DNA of 64,000 nt from Burkholderia diffusa (GTDB lineage: Bacteria; Pseudomonadota; Gammaproteobacteria; Burkholderiales; Burkholderiaceae): assembly GCF_902499115.1 (NCBI RefSeq), contig NZ_CABVPN010000002.1:186001-250000 (forward strand). Direction: 5' to 3'. This document shows, in pieces, positions 40,954 to 50,000 of this stretch. The notes below the pieces were generated by a model, which saw only the letters and a list, made by a program, of their open reading frames with translations, was not told the origin of the DNA and searched no databases. A program made the translations under genes and the position numbers. Every line of letters starts with the position of its first letter. Position 1 is the stretch's first letter.

Positions 40954-41565
40954 ATGACGCTGTCCGCGCTCGCCGTGTTCGCCATCGCCCTGCTCGTCAC
41001 CGCCGGCACGCCCGGCCCGAGCGTCGCCGCGCTGGTCGCGCGCGTGCTGACGAACGGTATGCGAGACGTGCTGCCGTTCCTCGCGGCGATGTGGATCGGC
41101 GAGGCGCTGTGGCTCACGCTGGCGGTTGCCGGGCTGTCCGCGTTCGCGCGCACGTTCGCGACGGGCCTGCTCGTGCTGAAGCTGCTCGGTGTCGCGTACC
41201 TGCTGTTTCTCGCGTGGAAGATGTGGACCGCGCCGACCGACACGAAGGCCGGCGACCTGCCGCGCGGCCAGTCGCCATGGCGCATGTTCGTCGCGGGCAC
41301 GCTGGTCACGCTCGGCAATCCGAAGATCATGCTCTTCTATCTCGCGCTGTTGCCGACGATCGTCGACCTGACGCATGTCGGTGTCCTCGCGTGGACCGAG
41401 CTCGTCGGCACGATGCTCGCGGTCCTGATCCTGGCCGACTGCTTCTGGTCGCTGCTCGCTTCGCGTGCGCGTGCGTTCCTCACGTCGGCACGCGCGAAGC
41501 GGATCGCGAACCGCACGAGCGCGACGGCGATGGCCGGTGCGGCGGTGGCGATCGCGACGCGCTGA
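40954..41565 (+). CDS. LysE/RhtB-family exporter
   Basis: The product is 203 residues with about six hydrophobic helices. The N-terminal motif AGTPGPSVAALVARVL (about 17-32) and the central TLGNPKIMLFYLALLP (as GNPKIMLFYLALLP, about 117-130) mark the LysE/RhtB superfamily, which exports amino acids or related metabolites. The middle cytosolic loop (about 90-110) is polar. It is divergent from the GNAT gene. The substrate is unknown, and the operator-like dyad upstream suggests induction by an effector. Confidence 0.9.
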   Translation: MTLSALAVFAIALLVTAGTPGPSVAALVARVLTNGMRDVLPFLAAMWIGEALWLTLAVAGLSAFARTFATGLLVLKLLGVAYLLFLAWKMWTAPTDTKAGDLPRGQSPWRMFVAGTLVTLGNPKIMLFYLALLPTIVDLTHVGVLAWTELVGTMLAVLILADCFWSLLASRARAFLTSARAKRIANRTSATAMAGAAVAIATR

Positions 41566-41655
41566 ACGGCACGGCCGCACGCGCATCCGCACGACGTCTC
41601 GTCGTTGCGAAACGGGGCGGACCGCCGCGTCCGCCCGTCAGCGCACAACAGCGCG

Positions 41656-42084
41656 TTACGGTGTCCCGGCGCTGCAGCAATACGCGAGCAGGAACGTCGC
41701 GGTGCCCGGGTCGCCCTGCACGATCGCGCGCATGTCGCCGTTCAGCTTCGCCATCGCTGCCGTCACGTAATCCGGCGCGGGCAGCTTCGCCGTATTGAAG
41801 TCGTGTACCGCAACCGCGACCGGCTTGTTGTCCTTCGTCTTCGGCGATGCCAGCGCCCGGTCTTCCGCGGCGAATCGCTGATCGCGCGTGGCGACTGCAC
41901 CGACCTGCCCCGCGCAATAGCCGTGCGTTCCCGACATGATGTGAATCGTGTGACCGTCACCGCTCAATCCCGACGCGATGGTATTCAATGCCGCTGCGAC
42001 GTCCCTGACGTTGCACGGGCCGTGAAAGCCCCAAATCTGCACCGCGTTCGGGGTGCCATTCACGATGTTGACGAGCGTTGCCAT
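41656..42084 (-). CDS. Protein of unknown function
   Basis: The product is 142 residues without a signal peptide or membrane segment. GGAGAGAGG precedes ATG 42084. It contains several Gly/His/Cys positions (FHGPCNVRD, MSGTHGYCAG, AYCCSAG at the end). The pattern has the look of a small alpha/beta fold but I do not recognise a family. It lies alone between convergent and divergent genes, with no clear operon partner. Confidence 0.7.
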   Translation of the reverse strand: MATLVNIVNGTPNAVQIWGFHGPCNVRDVAAALNTIASGLSGDGHTIHIMSGTHGYCAGQVGAVATRDQRFAAEDRALASPKTKDNKPVAVAVHDFNTAKLPAPDYVTAAMAKLNGDMRAIVQGDPGTATFLLAYCCSAGTP

Positions 42085-42474
42085 GACCTCTCTCCTTGCA
42101 GTCCTGCGTCGTGGACAGTTCGCGGCGAAGCAGGCGCTGCCTTCCACGACGACGTTCATGGGCCGGCGCGATGCCGAACACACAGTGCCCGTTGCCTCGC
42201 GCCGAGTTGAGAAACATCCGGATATCCGCGACGGACTCGATCGAACCGCGCCCGCCACGAACGGTTCAACCTTATCCATCGGCCTCGGTTCGCAACATGG
42301 ACCGCTCGTCATACATTCGGCAACGTGCCGATCTTCACGGGAAGCGGAGGTCCCGCCACACGCCACGCAAAATCAGGCACAGGTGTACAGCGGGCCGCAG
42401 GCCACGTGTCGGCACCGACGCGCAAGATTTCGGTTACCCAACCTTCCACCAAACGCTCGCCCTGCCGGTCTTCA
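42085..42474. other. Intergenic stretch with no gene seen
   Basis: About 390 bp between the unknown gene and the end of the PI-PLC-like gene. Local composition is less biased than in coding regions nearby, and no RNA, dyad or start signal stands out. Confidence 0.45.
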
Positions 42475-43395
42475 CTAGCACCCCGCCAGCCTGCGCCTGT
42501 CACCCGGCTCGCGCACGTGATCGTTGCATTCGACCAGCGCCCGCACCAATGCCCAGTCATCGTCGTCGCAGAAATCGAGCAGCATCGCGCCATACGAACC
42601 CCGTTGCTCGCGCAACCGCGCCGCGAGCCGCGCCTGAATCCCCTGCACCCTGCCGTCGCCGCGCGCGACCACCGAAGGATTCGCGCCCATCCCCGTACCG
42701 CTGCAGAAATTGATCGCCCAGCGGCCGCTTTCCGGCGACGGCATGCCGGTCAGCAGCGCATCGATGACGCGCCACTTGTAGTTGATCGACCCGGCAACGG
42801 GCACACGGTATTCGTCCTGGATCACGAACGCCGCATCGGGATGATCGATCGTGAAGGTCGCGTTGTCGGGCCACGCGGTCAGGTCGATGCCCAGCGGCCG
42901 GCTGCTGCGGAACCGCCTCAACAACACCACCGCGCCGCGCACGTCGCCGAGCGCCGGCAGCGCGCCGCCCGCATGCCAGCGCAACCGCGGGTGCCGCGCA
43001 CGATGCGCGTCGAACGTCGCATCGAAACCGCGCGTGCACGCCTGCGCGGGCCATTCGTCCTTCACCGACATCACGATGCATTCGCGCGGATGCGCATCGA
43101 GAAAACGCGTACAGTCCGCGAGCACGTCGTCGAACGACATGCCGAGCGCGATCCCGCCGTGATGGATGTCGAACGCATCGCACCGGTGCCGGCAGCGGAT
43201 GTCGAGCAGCCGCACGCCGTGCGCGAGCTGCGCGGCGAGCGGTGCGCGCTGCGTGCGCACGAGCGGATCGTCGACCGTATACGCACAGGTGTCATGGCTG
43301 CCCGGTAGGGTCAGCGTATGCAGCGGCCGCGCGTCGTCGAGCGCCGACATCCAGTCGGCCAGCGGCGTGGAAGCTTCGTATCGCGAAGGGATCAT
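42475..43395 (-). CDS. Phosphatidylinositol-specific phospholipase C-like (X-domain) protein
   Basis: The product is 306 residues with the bacterial PI-PLC X-domain: the first catalytic His in LTLPGSHDTCAYT (about residue 33), DIRCRHRCDAFDIHHGGI carrying the second His (as FDIHHGG, about 79), then RECIVMSVKDEW and a C-terminal LDFCDDDDW. No signal peptide is visible. The enzyme family cleaves phosphatidylinositol, but many bacterial members have unknown targets. Its start codon lies only 6 bp from the divergent LacI start, and no Shine-Dalgarno is present, so the start may be wrong or the message leaderless. An internal Met at 43350 is possible. Confidence 0.82.
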   Translation of the reverse strand: MIPSRYEASTPLADWMSALDDARPLHTLTLPGSHDTCAYTVDDPLVRTQRAPLAAQLAHGVRLLDIRCRHRCDAFDIHHGGIALGMSFDDVLADCTRFLDAHPRECIVMSVKDEWPAQACTRGFDATFDAHRARHPRLRWHAGGALPALGDVRGAVVLLRRFRSSRPLGIDLTAWPDNATFTIDHPDAAFVIQDEYRVPVAGSINYKWRVIDALLTGMPSPESGRWAINFCSGTGMGANPSVVARGDGRVQGIQARLAARLREQRGSYGAMLLDFCDDDDWALVRALVECNDHVREPGDRRRLAGC

Positions 43396-43401
43396 GAATC
43401 G

Positions 43402-44424
43402 ATGAGTGACAAGGAAAGAAAAACGTGGGTGACTGCATCGGATGTCGCCGTGCGGGCCGGCGTGTCGCGCTCGGCGGTGTCGCGTGCGTTCTCGCCGACG
43501 GCGAGCATCGCACCCGAAACGCGCGAACGCGTGATGGTGGCCGCGCGTGCGCTCGGCTACCAGGTCAACCTGATCGCGCGCGACATGATCACGCAGCGCA
43601 GCAGCATGATCGGCGTCGTGACGGCCGGGTTCGAGAATCCGTTCCGCGCGCGGCTTCTGTCGGACCTGATGGCCGCGCTCGGTCAGCGCGCGTTCACGCC
43701 GCTCGTCACCAACGCGGATGATCCGCACCAGGTCCGGCAATCGCTCGAACGGCTGCTCAGCTACCGGATCGCGGGCCTCGTGATGACGTCCGCGTCGCCG
43801 CCGCTGTCGGTCGCGCGGCAGTATCTCGATCACCGGATTCCCGTCGTGATGATCAATCGCGAAGCGAACCTGCCGGGTGCGGATGTCGTCATCAGCGACA
43901 ACGCGGCGGGCGCCGCCCATGCCGCGCAACGGCTCGTGCGGGCCGGCGCGCGCCGGCTCGCGTTCGTCGGGCCGCGCACGGCGAGCTACAGCGCACGCGC
44001 ACGTGCGGATGCGTTCGCGCTGGCGCTGCAACGCGGCGACGCGTTCGATGCGGTACTCGTCAACATGATCGATACGCGCTCCGATACACATGCATGCGGC
44101 ATCGACGCCGCGCGGCAACTGTTCGCATCCGGCGACCGCCCGGACGGCGTGTTCTGCTCGTCCGACCTGCTCGCGCTCGGCGTGATCGACGCCGCCCGCG
44201 ACGCATTCGGCTTGCGCGTGCCCGACGACCTGCGCGTGATCGGCTTCGACGACATCCCCGCCGCCGAATACGACGCGTATCGGCTCACGACACTGCGCCA
44301 GGACACGCAAGGTCTCGCGCACGCGGCAGTCGACCTGCTCGCCGACCGGATCCAGACGTTCGACGGCGCATCGCGCACGCGCGTCGTGCCGGTTACGCAC
44401 GTGGTCCGGCACAGCTGCGTATAA
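43402..44424 (+). CDS. LacI-family transcriptional regulator
   Basis: The product is 340 residues. The N-terminal LacI HTH (VTASDVAVRAGVSRSAVSRAF, about 10-30) is followed by a hinge and a periplasmic-binding-protein-like sugar sensor (about 62-335) with RPDGVFCSSDLLALGVID (as GVFCSSDLLALG) and RVIGFDDIPAAEY near 270. It converges with the MalG-type gene, 9 bp apart, and presumably represses the sugar ABC genes. The best-supported operator is the palindrome at 47474-47491 in front of the binding-protein gene. AAGGGA lies 11 bp before the ATG. Confidence 0.92.
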   Translation: MSDKERKTWVTASDVAVRAGVSRSAVSRAFSPTASIAPETRERVMVAARALGYQVNLIARDMITQRSSMIGVVTAGFENPFRARLLSDLMAALGQRAFTPLVTNADDPHQVRQSLERLLSYRIAGLVMTSASPPLSVARQYLDHRIPVVMINREANLPGADVVISDNAAGAAHAAQRLVRAGARRLAFVGPRTASYSARARADAFALALQRGDAFDAVLVNMIDTRSDTHACGIDAARQLFASGDRPDGVFCSSDLLALGVIDAARDAFGLRVPDDLRVIGFDDIPAAEYDAYRLTTLRQDTQGLAHAAVDLLADRIQTFDGASRTRVVPVTHVVRHSCV

Positions 44425-44433
44425 CTCGTCGCG

Positions 44434-45294
44434 TCACTTCAGTCCGCCCGCGAAGCCACGCAGCAGGTAGCGTTGCACGTAGCCGGCCACGGCCAGCGTC
44501 GGCAGCGACGCCAGCAACCCCGCGCTCATCAGGTCGCCCCAGTCGATGCCGTTCTCCGTCACGTAGCCGGCGATTGCGAGCGGCAGCGTGAAGCGGCTCG
44601 GCGTCGACACGAACAGCAGCGCGATCAGGAACTCGTTCCAGGCGGCGATGAACACGAAGATCGCCGTCGCGATCAACCCCGGCGCGCACAGCGGTAGCAC
44701 GATCTGCACGAGCCGCCGCGCGAGCCCCGCACCGTCGATGCACGCGGCCTCCTCGTATTCGACCGGCACGTCGCGCACGAACGCGAGCAGCATCCAGATC
44801 GCCATCGGCAGCGCGTAGATCTGGTAAGCGAGCATCAGCCCGAGTGTCGAATCGAGCAGATGCAGCCGCTTCGCGAGTGCGAACAGCGGCACCGCGATCG
44901 TGATCGGCGGCATCAGCTTCAATGCCAGCACGAGCATCAGGAACAGCAAGTCGAGCCGGGCCGGAAACCGCAGCCGCACGAGCGCATACGCGGCAGGAAG
45001 CGCGAGCGTCAGCGCGAGCAGCGTCGTGCCGAACCCGACCAGCAGCGAATTGGCGAGCGGCGCGCCGATGCCGTTCGACCAGACCGACTCAAAATGCTCG
45101 AGCGTCGGCGCGGCCGGCAAGATTCGCAGCGGATGATCGAGGCGCTCGAGCGTCGGCATGAACGCCGCGCCGGCCATCCACAGGCACGGCAGCAGCAACA
45201 GCGCGAGCGCGGCGGCGCGCAGCATCCACGGCACTGCGCGACCGAATGCGGCACGCGTTCGTGCGTGCGCGATGCCCGCGGGTCGCGCCATCAT
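44434..45294 (-). CDS. Carbohydrate ABC importer permease (MalG-type)
   Basis: The product is 286 residues with about six membrane helices and the EAA-type loop EYEEAACIDGAGLARRLVQIVLP near residue 190. The final AAWNEFLIALL and WGDLMSAGLLASLPT are typical of CUT1 permeases. The ATG at 45294 overlaps the stop codon of the MalF-type gene by 4 bp (ATGA), coupling translation. Together with that gene it forms the inner-membrane channel for the solute-binding protein encoded upstream. An ATPase gene is not present in this operon. Confidence 0.93.
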   Translation of the reverse strand: MMARPAGIAHARTRAAFGRAVPWMLRAAALALLLLPCLWMAGAAFMPTLERLDHPLRILPAAPTLEHFESVWSNGIGAPLANSLLVGFGTTLLALTLALPAAYALVRLRFPARLDLLFLMLVLALKLMPPITIAVPLFALAKRLHLLDSTLGLMLAYQIYALPMAIWMLLAFVRDVPVEYEEAACIDGAGLARRLVQIVLPLCAPGLIATAIFVFIAAWNEFLIALLFVSTPSRFTLPLAIAGYVTENGIDWGDLMSAGLLASLPTLAVAGYVQRYLLRGFAGGLK

Positions 45295-46160
45295 GCGCGC
45301 CGATTGCGAACCGTCTGCCATACGTACCCCGAAACAAGCAGCGCGGACGCCGCGAGCATCAGCACCGACGCGGCACTCGCCGGCCCGACGTTGAAGAAGC
45401 GGAAGCCCGTGTCGTAGATGTAGGTCGACAGCGTCTGCGTCGCGTTGCCGGGGCCGCCGCCCGTGAGCGCATAGACCTTGTCGAACAGCTTGAACGTGTC
45501 GATCGAGCGCAGCAGCAGCGCGAGGCCGATCTGCGGCGCCGCGAGCGGCAGCGTGATGTCGCGCAGGCACTGCCACTCGCTCGCGCCGTCGGTGCGCGCG
45601 GCTTCGTACAGCTCCTGCGGGATCGATTGCAGCCCGGCCAGCACGATCAGGAACGCCATCGGCGTCCACTGCCAAACGTCGACGAGCGCGAGTGACCACA
45701 GCGCGAGATGCGGATCGGACAGCCAGCGCACGCCTTCCATGCCGAACGCGGCGAGCAGCGCGTTGAGGAAGCCGTCGAAATTGAGCCAGTTGCGCCAGAT
45801 CGCCGAGCACACGAGCGTGGACAGCATCATCGGCAGGATCGCGAGCGGCAGCGCAATGCGCCGCCCCGGAAACGCGCGCACGAACAGCAGCGCGAGACCG
45901 AAGCCGAGCGCGACTTCAACGAGCGATGCCGCGATCGTGAAGCGCAGCGTGTTGCCGAAGCCGGCCGCGAACGCGTCGTCGCCGAGCACCGCGCGATAGT
46001 TCGCGAGCCCCGCGAATGCGCGGCGGCCTGCCGTGTAGTCGACCTGGCAGAACGAGTCGATCAGCACCTGCGCGACCGGGTACAGCGCGAGCGCGGCCAG
46101 CACCAGGAGCGCGGGTCCGAGCAGCGCGACGAACGGCAGGCTGCGGCCGAGGGCTTTCAT
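45291..46160 (-). CDS. Carbohydrate ABC importer permease (MalF-type)
   Basis: The product is 289 residues, about six helices, with the EAA loop ELYEAARTDGASEWQCLRDITLP near residue 187 and the CUT1 motif YALTGGGPGNATQTLSTYIY near 233. It pairs with the MalG-type protein. GGAAG precedes ATG 46160. It begins 34 bp after the binding-protein gene, so all three form one transcription unit. Confidence 0.93.
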   Translation of the reverse strand: MKALGRSLPFVALLGPALLVLAALALYPVAQVLIDSFCQVDYTAGRRAFAGLANYRAVLGDDAFAAGFGNTLRFTIAASLVEVALGFGLALLFVRAFPGRRIALPLAILPMMLSTLVCSAIWRNWLNFDGFLNALLAAFGMEGVRWLSDPHLALWSLALVDVWQWTPMAFLIVLAGLQSIPQELYEAARTDGASEWQCLRDITLPLAAPQIGLALLLRSIDTFKLFDKVYALTGGGPGNATQTLSTYIYDTGFRFFNVGPASAASVLMLAASALLVSGYVWQTVRNRRA

Positions 46161-46194
46161 GCGCGGCTTCCGGATGAAGCGTGGCGGCAAGCCG

Positions 46195-47433
46195 TCACTT
46201 GCCCGCCGCGGCCATCGCCTGCGCGATCTTCTGCTGCGCCTGGCGCAGCGCGGCGTCGGGCGCGGCCTGCCCGGTCAGCGCGAGCTGCAGCTGGTCGCCG
46301 AGAATGCTCTCGACCTGCTGCCAGTCCTTCACGCGCGGCCGCGCACGGCCGGCCTCGAGCGCCTTCAGCTGATCGGGATACCAGCGGTACTGACGCACCA
46401 GCGCCGGATCGGCGAACACGCTGCGGCGCGTCGGCGGAATGCCGATCCCGGCGAGGCGCGTTTGCGTGTCGCGCGAACTCAGGTAGGCCAGGAAGTCCTG
46501 CGCGAGCTTCGCGTGCGGCGCGTCCTTCGGAATCCCCATCTGCCAGATGCCGAGCATCGGCGCCGGGCCGGCCGTCTGCCCGGGCGGCGGCTGCAACGCG
46601 ATCTGCCCGACCACGCGCGACTGCTTCGGATCGTCGAGCGCCGGAATCCACGCCGGCCACACCTCGATCGACTGCGCGGCCGTGCCGCGCTGCAGCGCAT
46701 CGCGCACTTCGGCGGCGCCGTACACGTCGACGTCCTTCGGCGCGGAGGCCTTCAGCGCGAGGAACGTCTTCAGCGCGGCCTGCGACTCGCGCGAATCGAT
46801 CGTCACGTTCCCGGCACGGTCGAACACGTCGCCGCCATAGGCCCACAGGATCGGCAGAAAGCCCGTCACGACCGGGTTGCCCTTGGTGCCGCGGAACACG
46901 ACGCCCGACACGCTCTTGTCCGCGCCACCGACGGTCTGCGCGATCTTCAGCACGTCGTCCCAGTTGCGCGGCGGCTGCAGCTTGTATTTCGCGAGCAGGT
47001 CCTTCCGGTACGCGAACATCTCGACGTTGCCGACGATCGGCAGCGCGTACAGCGCGCCCGCCGAGTTGCGGCCCAGCGCGACTGCCGACGGCACGAGATC
47101 GGCGTCCGCGAGCGATGCCGGCAGCGGCTTCAGCCAGCCGTTGCCGATGAATTCGGGCGCCCACGTGTCGTCCATCATCACGAGGTCGTACGTGCCGGTT
47201 CCTTCGCGCATCGACAGCTTCAGCTTCTGGTACAGGTTCGCGTTCGGCAGCTTGAGCAGCTCGATGTCGGTGCCCGGATGCAGCTTGGTGAAGCCGGCGA
47301 CGGCGTCGGCGAGCCCCTTGCCATAGATGTCGTCGCGGCCCGCGATGATGAGATCCGCCGCGAAGGCGTGCGAGGCGGCAAGGGACAGCGCAACGGCGGC
47401 GGACAGCGCGCGCAGGCGGCTCAGCAGGGTCAT
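46195..47433 (-). CDS. Sugar ABC importer substrate-binding protein
   Basis: The product is 412 residues with a Sec signal ending SHAFAADL (about residue 25) and a two-lobe family 1-type binding fold: YGKGLADAVAGFTKLHPGTDIELL at the start, YDLVMMDDTWAPEFI near 83 and WPAWIPALDD near 255. It is periplasmic and delivers an oligosaccharide or polyol. It is the first gene of the operon, downstream of an 18-bp operator-like palindrome. The gene's position next to LacI, two permeases and a porin suggests a sugar utilisation locus. The sugar itself cannot be read. Confidence 0.92.
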   Translation of the reverse strand: MTLLSRLRALSAAVALSLAASHAFAADLIIAGRDDIYGKGLADAVAGFTKLHPGTDIELLKLPNANLYQKLKLSMREGTGTYDLVMMDDTWAPEFIGNGWLKPLPASLADADLVPSAVALGRNSAGALYALPIVGNVEMFAYRKDLLAKYKLQPPRNWDDVLKIAQTVGGADKSVSGVVFRGTKGNPVVTGFLPILWAYGGDVFDRAGNVTIDSRESQAALKTFLALKASAPKDVDVYGAAEVRDALQRGTAAQSIEVWPAWIPALDDPKQSRVVGQIALQPPPGQTAGPAPMLGIWQMGIPKDAPHAKLAQDFLAYLSSRDTQTRLAGIGIPPTRRSVFADPALVRQYRWYPDQLKALEAGRARPRVKDWQQVESILGDQLQLALTGQAAPDAALRQAQQKIAQAMAAAGK

Positions 47434-47473
47434 GTGGTCTCTCTCGATCGGCGTGGTGGCGGGTCGGCCTCGC

Positions 47474-47491
47474 GTTGCACACGTGTGCAAC
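47474..47491. promoter_or_regulatory. Operator of the LacI-family regulator
   Basis: The perfect 18-bp palindrome GTTGCACACGTGTGCAAC has the central CG typical of LacI-family sites. It lies 40 bp upstream of the binding-protein ATG, which suits a repressor or dual-site operator. The LacI gene at the far end of the same cluster is the obvious partner. Confidence 0.75.
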
Positions 47492-47621
47492 ACGGGCGAC
47501 GCTTCGGGCGTCCTGAAGCGAACGCCATTGTTCACGTCGATCGTTAAGAATTTGTGGCACGCGGCGGAACCGGCCGGCCATCGCAGCCGGCCGCCCCGAC
47601 CGCCTCGCCACGTGCGCGCCG

Positions 47622-48830
47622 TCAGAAGTTCACGCGAATCCCGGCCATCACCGCCAGCTGCCGGCTCGAATTGCTGTTCGCGAGCACCGGAATCTGCGCG
47701 TAGTTCACCGCATTGCCGTTCGCGTCGGTGCCGAGCCCCGTGCCGCTCGAGATCTGGCCGATCGCGACCGCATACAGCGCGGTGCGCTTCGACAGGCTGT
47801 AGTTCGTGCCGACGTTGACCTGATGGAAGCGCGTCGTGCCGCGCCCGTCCGTGTGCGCGGCATTGAAGATGTATGCGACGCCGCCCTGCAGCGCGGGCGT
47901 GAACATGTACGTGACGTTCAGCTCGCCGATGTCGAACGTGAACGCCTGCTTGCGCGGCTGCGCGTCGGTCGAGAAATAGCGGCTGTCGCCGAGGCGCGTG
48001 TGCGTGTAGGTCAGTGCGACCGTCGCCGCGCCGAGCGTCACCGAGCCGCCCGCGCCGAACGCACGCATCGAGCCGGCGTCCTGGAGCAGGCAGTACATCG
48101 CGCCCGGATTGCTGCACGCGAAGTCGCCGATATAGCCGCTCGCGCCGCCGAGCGCGGCGTCGAGCGGCTGGTGCAGGTCGAGATAGCCGACCGAGAACGC
48201 GACCGGCGCACGCGTGTAGGTCGCGGCGACCGCATAGCCGCGCTTCGCGGAAAAGTCGCCGGCCTGCCCGCCGAAGCTGAACGTGCCGCCGAACGTCAGG
48301 CCGTTGAAGTCGGCGCTGGTGAACTTCACCGCGTTGTTGAAGTTGAACGCGGCGTTCAGGTTGTCGACGTCGCCGAGATGCGAGCCGTACGGCGTCGCCC
48401 AGTTGTTGCTCGATACGTATGCGCCGAGCATGTCCGTGTACGAATCGTACTGGCGGCCGAGGCCGAGCGTGCCGATCGAATCCTGGCGCAGCCCGACCCA
48501 CGCCTGCCGGCTGAACGCGGTGCCGCCCTGCAGCGCCTGCCCGTTCGCGGACAGGAATTGCTGCTCGAGCGAAAACACCGCGTCGAGCCCGCCGCCGAGC
48601 GGCTCGGCGCCCTGAAATCCGAAGCGGGACGGCACGAGGTTGCCGCCGCCCATCTGCCATGCGTGGCCGCTGCCGGTGCTGCCGTCGGCGCGCGTGAACT
48701 GCTGGTTCGTCGAATAGATGATGCCTGTGTCCACGGTGCCGTACAGCGTCACGCTGCCCGATGTTTGCGCGTGTGCGTTCATGCAGCCCAGCGCGGCCGC
48801 GGCCGCGGCCAGTCTTCTTCCGATCTTCAT
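47622..48830 (-). CDS. Gram-negative porin of the sugar locus
   Basis: The product is 402 residues with a signal peptide ending NAHAQ (about residue 22), the betaproteobacterial start SVTLYGTVDTGI, and a final strand ending RVNF with C-terminal Phe. Strand repeats such as NLVPSRFGFQGAEPLGGGLDAVF (as RFGFQGAEPLGGG) match the porin family. Codon use is the ordinary GC-rich style, unlike the highly expressed porin at 9.8 kb. It lies 188 bp upstream of the sugar ABC operon on the same strand and probably provides the outer membrane route for that solute. Confidence 0.92.
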   Translation of the reverse strand: MKIGRRLAAAAAALGCMNAHAQTSGSVTLYGTVDTGIIYSTNQQFTRADGSTGSGHAWQMGGGNLVPSRFGFQGAEPLGGGLDAVFSLEQQFLSANGQALQGGTAFSRQAWVGLRQDSIGTLGLGRQYDSYTDMLGAYVSSNNWATPYGSHLGDVDNLNAAFNFNNAVKFTSADFNGLTFGGTFSFGGQAGDFSAKRGYAVAATYTRAPVAFSVGYLDLHQPLDAALGGASGYIGDFACSNPGAMYCLLQDAGSMRAFGAGGSVTLGAATVALTYTHTRLGDSRYFSTDAQPRKQAFTFDIGELNVTYMFTPALQGGVAYIFNAAHTDGRGTTRFHQVNVGTNYSLSKRTALYAVAIGQISSGTGLGTDANGNAVNYAQIPVLANSNSSRQLAVMAGIRVNF

Positions 48831-49001
48831 GTCCCGCCCCTCTGATGTCATCGATTCGCAGTGCAGATCGATGGTGTTGTCGATATGGGTGACAGGACTC
48901 TATCCAGCGAAAATTCGGGACCCCTATCCCAAATCAGCAAATGATGAAGCGAACGGGCGACACGCGACCGCGCCCGGCAAAACCGGCGCGATGCGCAAAC
49001 G

Positions 49002-49940
49002 TCATTCGGGACGCAGGGTCTGCGACGGCAACTCGCCGAACAGGTCGCGATACTCGCGTGCGAAATAGCCAAGATGCGTGAAGCCCCAGCTCGCGGCGGC
49101 CTCGCCGACGCCGAGTTGCTGTGCCGAGGTCGTGCGCAGCAGGCGCCGCACCGCATTCAGCCGGATCGTGCGCAGATAGCCAACGGGCGTGACGTCGGCG
49201 ACGCGCTGGAAGCTCGTCTGCAGGGTGCGGCGGCTGCAGCGCAGCGCGCGGCACAGTTCGAGCACGGTGACGGGTTCCTCGGGCCGGTCGCGCAGGTGTT
49301 TCTCGCAACGGCTGACGATATCGCTGTAGGTCGCGTGCGTGATGTCGCGGCGCTCGGCGCCGATGCCCTGGTCGAGCGCATCGAGGAACATGCCGAGCAT
49401 CGCGTCGCGGAACATCTTGCGGGTGGCCGCATATTCGAGGCAGCCGGGGTTGCGCTGGGCGTCGTCGATCAGCGACGACAGCCGCGCGCCGAGCGCGACG
49501 CCTTGCGCGTCCGACAGCCGCGTGACGTGCCGCAGCTTGCGCGCGCCGGCCGCGCCGAACTCGGCTTCGCACAGCTCGTCGATCATGTCCGACGCGGCGC
49601 TGATCCCGACGAGCCCCATCCCTTCCGGCGTGTGGAATTCGAAATCCTCGCCGGCGCGCAGCGCGAGCAGCGCATAGCCGTCGACCGGCTGGCCCTGGAA
49701 CGTGCCGGCGAGCGGCATCGACAGCGGCACCGCGAGCGACGTACGCCCGGCCGGCGCAACGCCGGTTTGCGCGACACGCCGGTTGGTCGTCTCGCGGAAG
49801 AAATGGAACTCGTCGTACAGCACCTGCGTGACGGTGCCTCTGAACCGGCCCGGCGTCATCTGGCGGTAGACCTGATGCCAACCCGCGATCGCGAGCCCGT
49901 GGTCATGCACGTCTTCGTGTGAGCGTGACTGGAACAGCAT
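49002..49940 (-). CDS. AraC-family transcriptional regulator
   Basis: The product is 312 residues with an N-terminal sensor part (about 1-195) and a C-terminal AraC HTH pair (about 215-310) containing LCRALRCSRRTLQTSFQRVA (as CRALRCSRRTLQTSF) and SWGFTHLGYFAREYRDLFGELPS (as WGFTHLGYFAREYR). The form resembles EutR-like regulators of amine-degradation operons. The start at 49940 (MLFQSRS) is chosen because GGAG falls 6 bp ahead of it. The frame can be extended to 49946 or 49997, where spacing is poor. It is the last gene of the amine cluster on the minus strand. Confidence 0.88.
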   Translation of the reverse strand: MLFQSRSHEDVHDHGLAIAGWHQVYRQMTPGRFRGTVTQVLYDEFHFFRETTNRRVAQTGVAPAGRTSLAVPLSMPLAGTFQGQPVDGYALLALRAGEDFEFHTPEGMGLVGISAASDMIDELCEAEFGAAGARKLRHVTRLSDAQGVALGARLSSLIDDAQRNPGCLEYAATRKMFRDAMLGMFLDALDQGIGAERRDITHATYSDIVSRCEKHLRDRPEEPVTVLELCRALRCSRRTLQTSFQRVADVTPVGYLRTIRLNAVRRLLRTTSAQQLGVGEAAASWGFTHLGYFAREYRDLFGELPSQTLRPE

Positions 49941-50000
49941 CGGCATCTCCGGTGAAACCCTGAATCCGCGTTGCGCCCGCACGGCGCGCAGCGGCATAGC

